NCBI GenBank assembly: GCA_003952965.2
Contig: CM025854.1
Coordinates: 9,166,146 to 9,230,145 of the forward strand
DNA from: Morella rubra
Lineage: Eukaryota > Streptophyta > Magnoliopsida > Fagales > Myricaceae
DNA length: 64,000 nucleotides
Direction: 5' to 3'
Shown here: positions 49,540 through 63,000 of the stretch, one piece after another
Numbering within the stretch: position 1 is the stretch's first letter
How the letters are laid out: every line of letters begins with the position of its first letter
The notes under the pieces: model-generated
Told to the model about the DNA's origin: nothing
The model's database searches: none
Seen by the model: the letters and a program-made list of their open reading frames with translations, nothing else
Position numbers and translations under genes: made by a program

Positions 49540-52500
49540 ATGGAGGCAGAGGAAGATTACAGAAGGAAAGAGCGGATGGTGCTGGCGGTAATAGTGGTAG
49601 TGGCTTCGGTGGCCGTAGCCTCCTTGCTCGTCGCCTTCAGCTACTACTGCTACATTCGGAACAAGGTCTCCAAGCGCCTCAAGGACCTCCAAGGTCAGCC
49701 GCATTCTCGCTTCTGTTCCTACCATTTCCATGCATTCACCTCCTATTTGCCAGCTTAGGACAATTGAAAAAAAGTAGACTTGGGATATTTTGAAGGAAAT
49801 GTGTTTTGGTCCATTTTGGAAAATTGTTCTCATATTTTACTGGTATCCAAATAGGAAGTGTTTCTTGTGGTTTTTTTAAATTTGAAGACCTTTTTTCTGC
49901 TTTCCACTTTCCTTATTCTTTACTTTCGCTTCATTGCTGGGAAAATGCGCCGCGCCCCCCAGATTTGTAGAAATTAAGGCATCAAGTTTCTTTGTTTTCG
50001 TACGAAATACTCTTCTGGCATTTTCTGCCATTCAAGCGATCTACTTTGTTTTTTTTTGTTTTTTCCCCCTAAATCTAATGTCGTTTTGGTTGCAGTGGAA
50101 GTTCTGGGGAAAGCAAAACGAAAGGATGCTAAAAGTTTTTTAGAGTTTGGTTGCTAAGAAAATTTTTGGAAATTGAAATTCTGGTTATCATTTATTTTGC
50201 TACATATAAATTTGAAGCAAAGAAAAAACTTTTCAGCCTAAAAGCTTCGGTTACCGCCGGCATAAACCCAAATTGAGAAAGAGTATACAAAACTGTATAG
50301 GAATTATATGCTTTATTCTGTTTAAGCCACAGAACGAACTCTTATTTCTGAGCGAAGCCAAGTCGTTTTTCTCAGTCTAAAACAATGAGAAGTGTGAGTT
50401 GAATCATTAATTGTAAACTTTTTTGCATTTACTTCTTATCAAGCAACCTATTGGTGCATTAAGTGATGACTTGTGGTCGGTTCAATTCTCTGAAGGGGCT
50501 GATGATGAGGACAAATATGATTTTCAAAATCTGCAAGTTGTGGCTGAGAAGGGGCTTCAGGTGTTTACTTTCAAGCAGCTACATTCTGCAACGGGTGGTT
50601 TTAGCAAGTCAAATGTGGTTGGGCACGGTGGATTCGGGTTGGTGTACAGAGGGGTGCTAAATGATGGGAGGAAAGTTGCCATTAAGTTGATGGAACAGGC
50701 AGGACAACAAGGAGAAGAGGAATTCAAAGTTGAGGTTAGATCTTGTTATACATTTTGCTCACTTTTGCTTTGTTTGGTTCCGTGGATGAGAAGGGCAAAA
50801 GGGGATGATTTTGAAGATATATATTTCTACCAATTATGTAAAATATTTATAGTTTTTTTTTTTTTTGAATTCTCTGCAACTTATTGGAGCTTGATATGAA
50901 TTATTTCGGCTTCGCATTGAAATTTGAATTGGTTATTATTTGGTTGCAATTATATGTTACCACAGGTGGAATTGCTAAGTCGGCTGCATTCTCCTTATCT
51001 ATTGGCATTGGTTGGATATTGCTCAGATGATAACCATAAATTACTGGTGTACGAGTTCATGGCTAATGGTGGTCTGCAGGAACATCTGTATCCAATGAGC
51101 AGTAAGTAGTAACTTTTTTTATTTAACATGTTGATGCTTTCAACAATTACATACTAGATGAATGAAGTCTTTGTCCCTTTTATTGGTTGAGGCACCCAAA
51201 AGATGTGAGAATGATGAATCATCTGTCATTCACATCATACGGTCATAATTTTTCTAATACCTTTTGGAATCAAATCATGCATGTCTGCTTTTCTTGCATG
51301 ATGTGCTATGGTGTTTTTACTACTACAAAGTGTTTTGCTGCCTTTCTTTTGGATAGTATATAAAAACTGGTTTGATCAGGTTATGGATGTTTGCCAAATG
51401 GGAAGACCATAGAAGTCCTTCAATTATGAGTAATAATTATAATGAGAAATTCTAGACAAATGATGTTATACTGACATATATTACGTTGCCCCTTCTGTGC
51501 ATACTGGGGGTTCTCCTGTCAATTGTAACTTTCCTTTTATGTCAATTTATAGAGTATGTTTTAACCTGGCAGTTCTGCTGTTTGATGCTACTTGTGTGAG
51601 TTGAATGTGCAGGTACTAATTCTATATCCTTAAAATTGGACTGGGAAACTCGATTGAGAATAGCCCTTGAAGCTGCAAAGGGTTTAGAATATATGCATGA
51701 ACATGTCAGTCCACCAGTAATTCATAGAGATTTTAAGAGCAGCAACATCTTACTGGACAAAGCTTTTCATGCCAAAGTTTCTGATTTTGGTTTGGCAAAG
51801 CTTGGATCTGAAAAAGCTGGTGGACATGTTTCAACCCGAGTGTTAGGTACCCAGGGATATGTTGCTCCTGAGTAAGAACCAGTGATCTCCTATCTGCAGT
51901 GATACCTAAGCACATGAATTTCTCAGTTGTTATTGTTATTATATGATGTTATTTTATCTCCCTTTTGCCTTCAGATATAAGATAATATAAGAACTATAAT
52001 TCATTTTAGGTTGTAATTAAGGGTTTGTTCGTTATGCAGGTATGCCTTAACAGGCCATCTGACAACAAAATCCGATGTCTATAGTTATGGCGTTGTCCTT
52101 TTAGAGTTGCTCACTGGCAGAGTTCCAGTGGATATGAAAAGACCTCCTGGCGAAGGTGTTTTAGCATCTTGGGTGGGTTTCTAGCTATCCTTTTGATTCA
52201 ATTCAATTGTTGACGCTCCATTAAACAGTTTGAGTGTCATTATATATTTGGGAAATATAATCTTAGGTGTTCTACATTCTTGCATACTTATGAATAGGTG
52301 TGTATATATTCTATTTATGAGTAAAATGTCACGTAGAATTTATGCTTTCTCATGCCTTTTTATAATTTATTTTAAAGGCTCTGCCCCGGCTGACGGACAG
52401 AGATAGAGTTGTAGAGATTATGGATCCTGCTCTGGAGGGCCAGTACTCAATGAAAGAGGTTATTCAGGTGGCAGCAATTGCTGCCATGTGTGTGCAACCA

Positions 52501-52653
52501 GAGGCAGATTACAGACCATTGATGGCAGATGTTGTGCAATCACTGGTTCCACTGGTGAAGACTCACAGGTCAAATTCAAAGGTGGGTAGCTGCTCCAGTT
52601 TCAATGCTATTAAGTCGCCCACGCCACATGATTTTGGTAAATCAAGTGTATGA
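49540..52653 (+). CDS. RLCK/PBL-like Ser/Thr protein kinase with N-terminal membrane anchor (copy 1)
   Basis: Six exons: 49,540-49,693, 50,496-50,734, 50,966-51,101, 51,613-51,871, 52,040-52,172 and 52,378-52,653. They sum to 1,197 bp, a 398-residue protein, all introns GT-AG and phase-compatible. Residues 13-39 form a hydrophobic membrane span flanked by basic residues; there is no signal peptide or ectodomain. Kinase features: glycine loop [11 protein letters not shown] (94-104), catalytic Lys115 in VAIKLM, helix-C Glu131, catalytic HRD with Asp216 (IHRDFKSSN, an RD kinase), DFG Asp234, APE at 261-263. The tail is Ser-rich. The motifs and exon pattern fit plant RLCK/PBL kinases that relay surface-receptor signals. 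The least certain junction is the start of exon 2, chosen because it is the acceptor that keeps phase. The partner and pathway are not visible here. Confidence 0.93.
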
Positions 52654-53410
52654 AACTAAGGCCTAGTATATCTGACCTCCGCGTACTTTGCTGACTTAGA
52701 TTTACATGTCCTGTTTCCCAAGTTGTTCATTAATGTCTGCTGTAGAGCATTTATAAATTTGTTGACGATTGAACCTGCTTTCAACCATATATAGGCTAAA
52801 CCATTCATAGCCTAGTGCACATTTTCTCCATGTGCTTGCTTAGCTAACTTAGATTTAGATGCATCTTGAAATCTTCAGTCCTTAAGGAAAAACAACCAAG
52901 TTGGTTGTTGTGATGTTAGCTCCAGTGCATTTAGAATCTAAATTAACATGCTTTTAAAGAATAGGTAGCTCTTATAAAAGATTCTTGTACCTAGGCTAAT
53001 ATTCGATTTATTGATGCTCGAAATGCTCATTTGTTGATGCTCAAAATGGAGATGACGATTTGAAGTATTCTTGAAGATCTATGAAGGATGGGGTTGTTGA
53101 ATTTTACTGCAACTGTTTGGGCAATTCTGTTTAGATATTCGAATATTCGACGTAATTATTCATTTGACCTAGTTAAACCTCTGGTTGTCTTGTTGGGTAC
53201 CACTAAAACCAGGAGCTTAAGAATATAGGTTTATATCCAGCCTATTCTATATTGCTGTACACCGCCCCCTACGGGTCGAGGAGGCTATTGTGGGTGTTTT
53301 GTTTTTTCACAAAGTCAACCCGAATAACATAAATATATTGGGCCTTTGGGATACTTTCAACTAATTTAGCCAAAAAAATAAACACCAAACACAAATGCAT
53401 GTAGAACACA
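52654..53410. other. 3' flank of kinase copy 1
   Basis: 3' UTR and flank. No poly-A signal stands out clearly and no other exon is seen. Includes a GC-rich CCGCCCCCTACGGGTCGAGG patch at about 53,263. Confidence 0.5.
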
Positions 53411-53413
53411 TTT

Positions 53414-53861
53414 TCAAATGAACCATCGATTTTCAGTTTCTAATTTAGCTCCAAATTTTCTGCCTCTGTTTTCTCGAAGACCCTAAAGGGAGAGGAAACA
53501 TAGAAAATTGGAAACTCAAAATAACATTTACACACACCGAAATGCACCACCACTTGTTTGCTGAGATAGCCAAGGACAGGCAAAAATTGGAAATCAACAT
53601 TCCTAATTTTCACTAAAACTTCCAAACCTTTTTAGCAATCACACATGAGATGATAATTGAGAGACTTAACGGCTATACCTTCTTGATCTGTTCCTTACAC
53701 AGCTCTTCGGCCAGCGAAATGGGGCTCGAGGGCCAGGCCGGCGCAATGGAGTTTGGGATCAGGGAAGGAGGCGCATACAATGGGGCTCTTCGAAGACTAC
53801 CCTTAATCTTCTTATTGAAGCCTCTAATCCTCAACCCCTTTCCAAAACAGTGCCATGCGGT
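53414..53861 (-). other. Possible two-exon small gene or gene fragment (left copy)
   Basis: Minus strand. An open frame from about 53,861 to 53,679 contains APLYAPPSLIPNSIAPAWPS and SLAEELCKEQIKK and ends at a possible AAG|GTATAG donor. A possible acceptor (CCTTTAG at about 53,483) leads to a second piece (53,482-53,414) encoding GLRENRGRKFGAKLETENRW, then a stop, in matching phase. Composition is more protein-like than its surroundings, but there is no in-frame ATG and I do not recognise a family. It would be convergent with the kinase gene. A mirror copy exists at 54,592-55,034. Confidence 0.25.
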
Positions 53862-54085
53862 TTATTAAAATTTTTTTATTTAAATATATGAGCTCATCGG
53901 TTGAGATCGGACAGGCTGGTCGGGGCCGGATCTATCATTTACGCCCCTACTTATGTCTCTTTTCAATGTATAACTTAACTCTTTTAAACGCAGGTAATAT
54001 TTAGCAATTTTTCCTTCACACGTGTGAGTCTATCACAATAAACTCTTCTTAGAGTAGAATCTTTTATCAATCATGATCGAGTCTT

Positions 54086-54367
54086 TGTAATAATTGACAC
54101 AGTGGAATATACGGAAGTATTACATTTTACACTGCATCTGCTTCATCTCTCTCTCTCTCTTACATCGCACTACTCTTTCCACATTCTTCTTCTTCCTAAA
54201 CCTACATACTGTCTTGTGCATCCTAGAAGATAGGCATGGTTGAAGGGGAGTGTGGTGTGGGGTGGGACGGTGCACAAGATACTCCTAGGAGACTTCCATT
54301 CTAAACTGAGCATGTTGTGCTGCGTAAAAGTGGTCCTAGAGAGTAACACCAACGTGTAAATGTCATG
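54086..54367. other. Spacer of inverted duplication 2
   Basis: 282 bp between the arms. Its two halves show only weak hints of mirror similarity (for example CTTGTGCAC in one half and its match CTTGTGCAT in the other), possibly a low-accuracy continuation of the fold-back. It includes a CT microsatellite at about 54,145-54,160. No coding feature. Confidence 0.55.
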
Positions 54368-54591
54368 AAGACTCGATCATGATTGATAAAAGATTCTACT
54401 CTAAGAAGAGTTTATTGTGATAGACTCACACGTGTGAAGGAAAAATTGCTAAATATTACCTGCGTTTAAAAGAGTTAAGTTATACATTGAAAAGAGACAT
54501 AAGTAGGGGCGTAAATGATAGATCCGGCCCGACCAGCCTGTCCGATCTCAACCGATGAGCTCATATATTTAAATAAAAAAAAATAAACCGC

Positions 54592-55034
54592 ATGGCACTG
54601 TTTTGGAAAGGGGTTGAGGATTAGAGGCTTCAATAAGAAGATTAAGGGTAGTCTTCGAAGAGCCCCATTGTATGCGCCTCCTTCCCTGATCCCAAACTCC
54701 ATTGCGCCGGCCTGGCCCTCGAGCCCCATTTCGCTGGCCGAAGAGCTGTGTAAGGAACAGATCAAGAAGGTATAGCCGTTAAGTCTCTCAATTATCATCT
54801 CATGTGTGATTGCTAAAAAGGTTTGGAAGTTTTAGTGAAAATTAGGAATGTTGATTTCCAATTTTTGCCTGTCCTTGGCTATCTCAGCAAACAAGTGGTG
54901 GTGCATTTCGGTGTGTGTAAATGTTATTTTGAGTTTCCAATTTTCTATGTTTCCTCTCCCTTTAGGGTCTTCGAGAAAACAGAGGCAGAAAATTTGGAGC
55001 TAAATTAGAAACTGAAAATCGATGGTTCATTTGA
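54592..55034 (+). other. Possible two-exon small gene or gene fragment (right copy)
   Basis: Mirror of 53,414-53,861, with the same possible donor after 54,769 and acceptor before 54,966, and a TGA at 55,032-55,034. Same doubts: no start codon and no recognised family. Confidence 0.25.
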
Positions 55035-55794
55035 AAATGTGTTCTACATGCATTTGTGTTTGGTGTTTATTTTTTTGGCTAAATTAGTTGAAAGTATCCC
55101 AAAGGCCCAATATATTTATGTTATTCGGGTTGACTTTGTGAAAAAACAAAACACCCACAATAGCCTCCTCGACCCGTAGGGGGCGGTGTACAGCAATATA
55201 GAATAGGCTGGATATAAACCTATATTCTTAAGCTCCTGGTTTTAGTGGTACCCAACAAGACAACCAGAGGTTTAACTAGGTCAAATGAATAATTACGTCG
55301 AATATTCGAATATCTAAACAGAATTGCCCAAACAGTTGCAGTAAAATTCAACAACCCCATCCTTCATAGATCTTCAAGAATACTTCAAATCGTCATCTCC
55401 ATTTTGAGCATCAACAAATGAGCATTTCGAGCATCAATAAATCGAATATTAGCCTAGGTACAAGAATCTTTTATAAGAGCTACCTATTCTTTAAAAGCAT
55501 GTTAATTTAGATTCTAAATGCACTGGAGCTAACATCACAACAACCAACTTGGTTGTTTTTCCTTAAGGACTGAAGATTTCAAGATGCATCTAAATCTAAG
55601 TTAGCTAAGCAAGCACATGGAGAAAATGTGCACTAGGCTATGAATGGTTTAGCCTATATATGGTTGAAAGCAGGTTCAATCGTCAACAAATTTATAAATG
55701 CTCTACAGCAGACATTAATGAACAACTTGGGAAACAGGACATGTAAATCTAAGTCAGCAAAGTACGCGGAGGTCAGATATACTAGGCCTTAGTT

Positions 55795-58700
55795 TCATAC
55801 ACTTGATTTACCAAAATCATGTGGCGTGGGCGACTTAATAGCATTGAAACTGGAGCAGCTACCCACCTTTGAATTTGACCTGTGAGTCTTCACCAGTGGA
55901 ACCAGTGATTGCACAACATCTGCCATCAATGGTCTGTAATCTGCCTCTGGTTGCACACACATGGCAGCAATTGCTGCCACCTGAATAACCTCTTTCATTG
56001 AGTACTGGCCCTCCAGAGCAGGATCCATAATCTCTACAACTCTATCTCTGTCCGTCAGCCGGGGCAGAGCCTTTAAAATAAATTATAAAAAGGCATGAGA
56101 AAGCATAAATTCTACGTGACATTTTACTCATAAATAGAATATATACACACCTATTCATAAGTATGCAAGAATGTAGAACACCTAAGATTATATTTCCCAA
56201 ATATATAATGACACTCAAACTGTTTAATGGAGCGTCAACAATTGAATTGAATCAAAAGGATAGCTAGAAACCCACCCAAGATGCTAAAACACCTTCGCCA
56301 GGAGGTCTTTTCATATCCACTGGAACTCTGCCAGTGAGCAACTCTAAAAGGACAACGCCATAACTATAGACATCGGATTTTGTTGTCAGATGGCCTGTTA
56401 AGGCATACCTGCATAACGAACAAACCCTTAATTACAACCTAAAATGAATTATAGTTCTTATATTATCTTATATCTGAAGGCAAAAGGGAGATAAAATAAC
56501 ATCATATAATAACAATAACAACTGAGAAATTCATGTGCTTAGGTATCACTGCAGATAGGAGATCACTGGTTCTTACTCAGGAGCAACATATCCCTGGGTA
56601 CCTAACACTCGGGTTGAAACATGTCCACCAGCTTTTTCAGATCCAAGCTTTGCCAAACCAAAATCAGAAACTTTGGCATGAAAAGCTTTGTCCAGTAAGA
56701 TGTTGCTGCTCTTAAAATCTCTATGAATTACTGGTGGACTGACATGTTCATGCATATATTCTAAACCCTTTGCAGCTTCAAGGGCTATTCTCAATCGAGT
56801 TTCCCAGTCCAATTTTAAGGATATAGAATTAGTACCTGCACATTCAACTCACACAAGTAGCATCAAACAGCAGAACTGCCAGGTTAAAACATACTCTATA
56901 AATTGACATAAAAGGAAAGTTACAATTGACAGGAGAACCCCCAGTATGCACAGAAGGGGCAACGTAATATATGTCAGTATAACATCATTTGTCTAGAATT
57001 TCTCATTATAATTATTACTCATAATTGAAGGACTTCTATGGTCTTCCCATTTGGCAAACATCCATAACCTGATCAAACCAGTTTTTATATACTATCCAAA
57101 AGAAAGGCAGCAAAACACTTTGTAGTAGTAAAAACACCATAGCACATCATGCAAGAAAAGCAGACATGCATGATTTGATTCCAAAAGGTATTAGAAAAAT
57201 TATGACCGTATGATGTGAATGACAGATGATTCATCATTCTCACATCTTTTGGGTGCCTCAACCAATAAAAGGGACAAAGACTTCATTCATCTAGTATGTA
57301 ATTGTTGAAAGCATCAACATGTTAAATAAAAAAAGTTACTACTTACTGCTCATTGGATACAGATGTTCCTGCAGACCACCATTAGCCATGAACTCGTACA
57401 CCAGTAATTTATGGTTATCATCTGAGCAATATCCAACCAATGCCAATAGATAAGGAGAATGCAGCCGACTTAGCAATTCCACCTGTGGTAACATATAATT
57501 GCAACAAATAATAACCAATTCAAATTTCAATGCGAAGCCGAAATAATTCATATCAAGCTCCAATAAGTTGCAGAGAATTCAAAAAAAAAAAAACTATAAA
57601 TATTTTACATAATTGGTAGAAATATATATCTTCAAAATCATCCCCTTTTGCCCTTCTCATCCACGGAACCAAACAAAGCAAAAGTGAGCAAAATGTATAA
57701 CAAGATCTAACCTCAACTTTGAATTCCTCTTCTCCTTGTTGTCCTGCCTGTTCCATCAACTTAATGGCAACTTTCCTCCCATCATTTAGCACCCCTCTGT
57801 ACACCAACCCGAATCCACCGTGCCCAACCACATTTGACTTGCTAAAACCACCCGTTGCAGAATGTAGCTGCTTGAAAGTAAACACCTGAAGCCCCTTCTC
57901 AGCCACAACTTGCAGATTTTGAAAATCATATTTGTCCTCATCATCAGCCCCTTCAGAGAATTGAACCGACCACAAGTCATCACTTAATGCACCAATAGGT
58001 TGCTTGATAAGAAGTAAATGCAAAAAAGTTTACAATTAATGATTCAACTCACACTTCTCATTGTTTTAGACTGAGAAAAACGACTTGGCTTCGCTCAGAA
58101 ATAAGAGTTCGTTCTGTGGCTTAAACAGAATAAAGCATATAATTCCTATACAGTTTTGTATACTCTTTCTCAATTTGGGTTTATGCCGGCGGTAACCGAA
58201 GCTTTTAGGCTGAAAAGTTTTTTCTTTGCTTCAAATTTATATGTAGCAAAATAAATGATAACCAGAATTTCAATTTCCAAAAATTTTCTTAGCAACCAAA
58301 CTCTAAAAAACTTTTAGCATCCTTTCGTTTTGCTTTCCCCAGAACTTCCACTGCAACCAAAACGACATTAGATTTAGGGGGAAAAAACAAAAAAAAACAA
58401 AGTAGATCGCTTGAATGGCAGAAAATGCCAGAAGAGTATTTCGTACGAAAACAAAGAAACTTGATGCCTTAATTTCTACAAATCTGGGGGGCGCGGCGCA
58501 TTTTCCCAGCAATGAAGCGAAAGTTAAAGAATAAGGAAAGTGGAAAGCAGAAAAAAGGTCTTCAAATTTAAAAAAACCACAAGAAACACTTCCTATTTGG
58601 ATACCAGTAAAATATGAGAACAATTTTCCAAAATGGACCAAAACACATTTCCTTCAAAATATCCCAAGTCTACTTTTTTTCAATTGTCCTAAGCTGGCAA

Positions 58701-58907
58701 ATAGGAGGTGAATGCATGGAAATGGTAGGAACAGAAGCGAGAATGCGGCTGACCTTGGAGGTCCTTGAGGCGCTTGGAGACCTTGTTCCGAATGTAGCAG
58801 TAGTAGCTGAAGGCGACGAGCAAGGAGGCTACGGCCACCGAAGCCACTACCACTATTACCGCCAGCACCATCCGCTCTTTCCTTCTGTAATCTTCCTCTG
58901 CCTCCAT
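55795..58907 (-). CDS. RLCK/PBL-like Ser/Thr protein kinase (copy 2)
   Basis: Mirror copy of the kinase gene. Exons in transcription order: 58,907-58,754, 57,950-57,712, 57,482-57,347, 56,835-56,577, 56,408-56,276 and 56,070-55,795. Each exon has exactly the length of its partner in copy 1 (154, 239, 136, 259, 133 and 276 bp), all splice sites are kept, and the translations I compared are identical. Introns differ only slightly, for example in the T-run of intron 2 (near 57,580). The two genes point toward each other, with about 3.1 kb between their stop codons. Zero protein divergence with differences mainly in homopolymers fits either a very recent duplication or the same locus assembled twice. 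Confidence 0.9.
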
Positions 58908-58922
58908 CTTCCAATGCCTCTG

Positions 58923-58931
58923 TTACACCAT
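58923..58931 (-). promoter_or_regulatory. Minimal upstream ORF before kinase copy 2
   Basis: ATGGTGTAA on the minus strand, mirror of 49,516-49,524 and at the same distance from the start codon at 58,907. Confidence 0.35.
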
Positions 58932-58989
58932 TGGGAACACCAAAGGAAAACAAGAACCCAAACCCTAATGCAAGTAGTGACCAAGTAGC

Positions 58990-61900
58990 GAGAGAGAGGC
59001 AGATTTTTGAAGCTCAAGGAATGCCTCTATCTTTCTTTTTCTTGTTTTTTCCAGGAAAAATTCAACTTTCTTTTTTTTCTAAGCAGGAAAAATTCCGTTT
59101 TACTCCATCAGTGATTCAGTTTTAGGCTGTTGTAAAAAATAGGTAATTGGATTTTCATACTAAAATCTTTGAGTTTGCGTTGGTTCAAAAACAATAAAAT
59201 CTTTCGGTGAACGAGCTGTCCAGTCACGGAAAATTTGTCACCTCATGCAAATAGTCTCCGGTCCGGGCCCAGGTGATACCAAAATTTCCGCTATGTTGGA
59301 ATTTTTTTCAAAACCTTTCTCAAAAATTTGTCAGAATTTTACGTAGTATTTATCAAACTAAAATTTTATTATCGTTACGATTCGTTTTAATTTTTTATTT
59401 TTTTATAATTTTTTTATTTTTTATATTTTTTATTTTATTTTTTTATTTTAATTTTAATTTTTACTCTTAAAATTTTAACATAAAATTACTTTCAAACATT
59501 TTTTTTCATTTTCTAATATATTTTTACTAATTTTAATAATTTTTTTTATAAATTTCAATAAATTTTAACACTTTTCACAAATCTCAAAAAATTTACACTA
59601 CTTTCAAAAAAATACAAACACAAAAACTTGTTTTGAAATCTAAGCCAAACATAGCCTTCAATTTTCAGATTGTTAAAATTTTGACAGAAAATGTCGATAA
59701 ACCATTTTTTGCCCGTACTATTTTCAAATATTTAAAAATTATATACATTTTAAATGTAGCTTGACATCTTAAAAAAATCTCAAAATTCCCATGTGTTGAT
59801 TTCAAAAAGCTCCGATACATTTTTATTTTTTACAAAAATAATTCAATATATATTTGTTCTTAAATTACTATCATGAAAGTTTCTCTTTAAAGACGATGTG
59901 AAGAGAATAGAAAATAAATAAAAATAAGAAATAATTAAAAAAGACTTAGTGAGCAATCAACAATAAAAAAGCTGTACATATAAATTTTAATAAGAAAAAA
60001 ATTCTAAACTTTTTGAACTAGAAAATTAAAAATTAAAAATTTGGGAAAAAAAATTATATGTTTTCTTGCTACATTTAAAATGCATATAATTTTAAAGTTT
60101 TAAAAAATAAAAATAACAATAAGGGCTAAATTTCAGAAAAGCTATTTATTATAAATTTTAAGAAAAAAAGCCTAAGCTTTTTGGAACACAAAAATTGGAG
60201 TTTAAAAATTTTCTTTAGGAAGATCTATATGGCTGCAAAGTATGTGCTGCTTCTATGTGACTTCCAGTTTATGTTTAATGAAATTCTACTGCCCATTAGA
60301 AAGATTATCTTAGGAAAAAAAATACACTTTTCATGTTCCAACTATCATTTATTTTGTACCTTGCATCTTGAATTACCTTGTTTAAAAAATTACAACCACA
60401 AATTACCCATCCCTAACACATTGCAACTTTCGTTTTTTGGTTTTATTGGACGAAAATTACTTTTTTTTTTTTTTTAATCTTAAATGTGGATTATGCCCTT
60501 AAAAAGTCAAATAGTAGGTTATATTTAAGATATAATCCTTGTCTCTGTTTTTTTTTTTTTTTTTATAAAAAAAAAATCACTTTCCCTCCAATTTGACGAA
60601 AAAAATAGACAGAAAGTATAATGTGTTAAGGATTGGTAATTTGTGGGTGCAATGTCTTCAACATTGAAGTTAGAGTACAAAATGCAAAACTTATGATAAT
60701 TCGTGTGTAAAAACTGTATTTTCCTCTTATTTTAACTTTATTGAATTGACATAATGTGCACATTTACATATGCTTGCTCAATTTGCTTACATATGTGCCA
60801 TGTGTTTGATTGTTTAAATTTTGGTATGGTTAAAATTTTAAAATATGAGAATTGGTGAAAAAGTGAAGATATAAAAAATTTGAATAATATTTATAACGAA
60901 AAAGAATAATTTGATGATGAGAGAGTAATTATTTTGTAATTTTTAATCAGGCTCAAAAATTTTAAGTGCCAATATTTTGAACGCCACTCCCACTGATAAA
61001 TTGAATGATTCTCTCCTTTTCAACGCAAATTGTATGACTGTCAATAAACACTACTTCTACATGAAATTTCTGCTTTTTATTGTTCCAAATAGTTTTAGTT
61101 GTGTAGTTGTTAAGATCATATATTCATTGGCTTTTTGAGTTTGTTCCTTTGGGATATTGGTGCGAATTAAAATTTTACGGTATGTATTCTCTATATGTGA
61201 CATGTGGAATAAGATAGAAATATAACCCTAGCAAATGACTCAAATTTGACCTGTCAGTACCACAAAAGCAGGAAATAACCATTCACACCGTACAATATCA
61301 CTTTAATATGGAATTAGCCTTTATTTAAACTAAATGCCACATCGGGATTTGATTCCTTCAGGCAAATTATTTTATAAAAACAAAAATGTATTTGCAAGAG
61401 ATAGAAATTACATTACATGTATTACTCGATCCTTCTTGGGTTTTTATGGACTAACAATGTTTCACAAGGATGAGAGCATCTAAGTTGCAAAGGTGAAGAA
61501 TTTTTCTAGTGAGTACAGAGAAAAGTGGAAATATCTTTTATGTTATTGTTTGTTGAGATAAAAAGGTGAGCTGTTATAATTTTAATCTCAATTTTATCTA
61601 AATTTGCTCATTTTATTCCTTAATTTTAGAATCTATAATTAACTTGTACTTTTATTTTTTTTCCATGATATTAGAGCCATGTCAAATCAATGTACAAAGT
61701 CTTCTTTAGTATTTAAAAAATCACATGCCTTAAAGAAATTAATCCATTTTCAAATATTTTTCTCACATTTTATTATTACTCACATACAAGTTCTTCCATT
61801 ATAGTTACTTTTGTTTCATAAAATTATCAGTGGTGGATTCAAATCGCAACAGAGGCCAATAATTTCCTTAAAAAAAAAAAAAAAATTTGTGTTTTTAAGA

Positions 61901-62130
61901 AAATACAAATCATGCACGGAATGTCTCACGTTCGCATTAGCTTTGATTAGACACATTACTAGTTTTGAAGGCAGTAAGACAACAAATTTAACACTAAGAC
62001 CAATGGTCTCATAGGACCAACGCACTACTTCACACTCTGGGATAGTTTAATAGTTGAATGATAGATTTTTTTCATCCTAAAAAGAATCGGAATCGTATCT
62101 CGTGGATAGACGTGAGTTCAAATTTTACTT
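58990..62130. other. AT-rich intergenic region, mirror of 46,230-49,470
   Basis: No gene seen. A/T homopolymer blocks at 59,385-59,465 and 60,460-60,580 differ in length from the left arm. Confidence 0.6.
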
Positions 62131-62139
62131 CTTGCAAAC

Positions 62140-62370
62140 AATTCCTTGATTTATACGATATTTGAAGCATAGGGTTGATTAAGTGTTCGAGGTATGTCAA
62201 TGCATTATATGCCCAATTAGTACCTTTCTCAATTAAATCAGGTCTATTATTGCAAACAATTCCTTGATTTACAAGATATTTGACGTATAGAATTGATTCA
62301 AGTGTTCGAGGTATGTCGATGCATTATATGTGCTCAATTAGTGTCTTTCTCAATTGAATCAGGTCTATTC
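62140..62370. repeat. Two-copy tandem repeat, ~120 bp unit (right)
   Basis: Mirror of 46,003-46,225. Units share TTGATT(A)AAGTGTTCGAGGTATGT and ATGCATTATATG. Confidence 0.7.
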
Positions 62371-62589
62371 GAATTCCGTAAACAAAGACTGTGTGCAACA
62401 AATTTGCATCCTTATCTAAAAAAATGAACATACTATACATGTGTATCATGTCCAAGCGCTAGTAAGTCTCTCCATTCCAGTTTGAGTGAATTGTTCAGGA
62501 AGTGATAATATGAAAAAATCTTAGAAAACATGACTTCTTTCAATCACTTGGACTCAATAATTGTAGACGTAGAATTTTTGTTAAGCAAT

Positions 62590-63000
62590 CATTACAACAA
62601 ATTTTACTTTTTGGGATGGATTTTTTGGATGCCCAAAAATCTGACTCAAAAAGTACTATTTAGCAACGAATTTTGAATTCTGTCTCAAAAAAATATAAAG
62701 TTCTATTTTTGGGACGGAAATTCAAACTGTCCCAAATTTTTTTTTTTTGGCGACACTTTAGAACTTTTAAAGAGCATTGTTTCCCAAAACTTTGAATGAA
62801 AATTAAACATTCTGTCGCCAATTTCGACTCCCGTTTGAAATGAAAATTGTACTTCGAATATAATTGAAAATATCATAATGAAGAAACTCGCATTTGATCT
62901 TAAAATAATTCGTTTGAATGCCACAAAATATTTTTGGGATGAAGGTTCGCATCCCAAAAAACCCGTAGGTGTTTGAATGATTTCGAACGCCACTTTTTCA
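62590..63000. mobile_element. Probable DNA transposon end with GGGACGGAA-type subterminal repeats (right)
   Basis: Mirror of 45,360-45,780, with TTTTTGGGATGGATTTTTTG, TTTGGGACGGAAATTC and TTTTTGGCGACA motifs. Superfamily undecided. Confidence 0.35.

Larger units (their letters stand above)
45344..54085. repeat. Inverted duplication 2, left arm
   Basis: About 8.74 kb, mirror copy of 54,368-63,014. It includes a transposon end, the full protein kinase gene and its 3' flank. Arms are nearly identical; differences I can see are mostly homopolymer lengths and small indels in AT-rich intergenic sequence. The exons are the same length in both arms. Confidence 0.97.

Noticed and set aside
49494..49833. 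Alternative frames of 99 and 124 codons overlapping kinase exon 1
   Set aside because: Shadows of the GC-rich first exon; only the frame starting at 49,540 joins the downstream kinase exons in phase.
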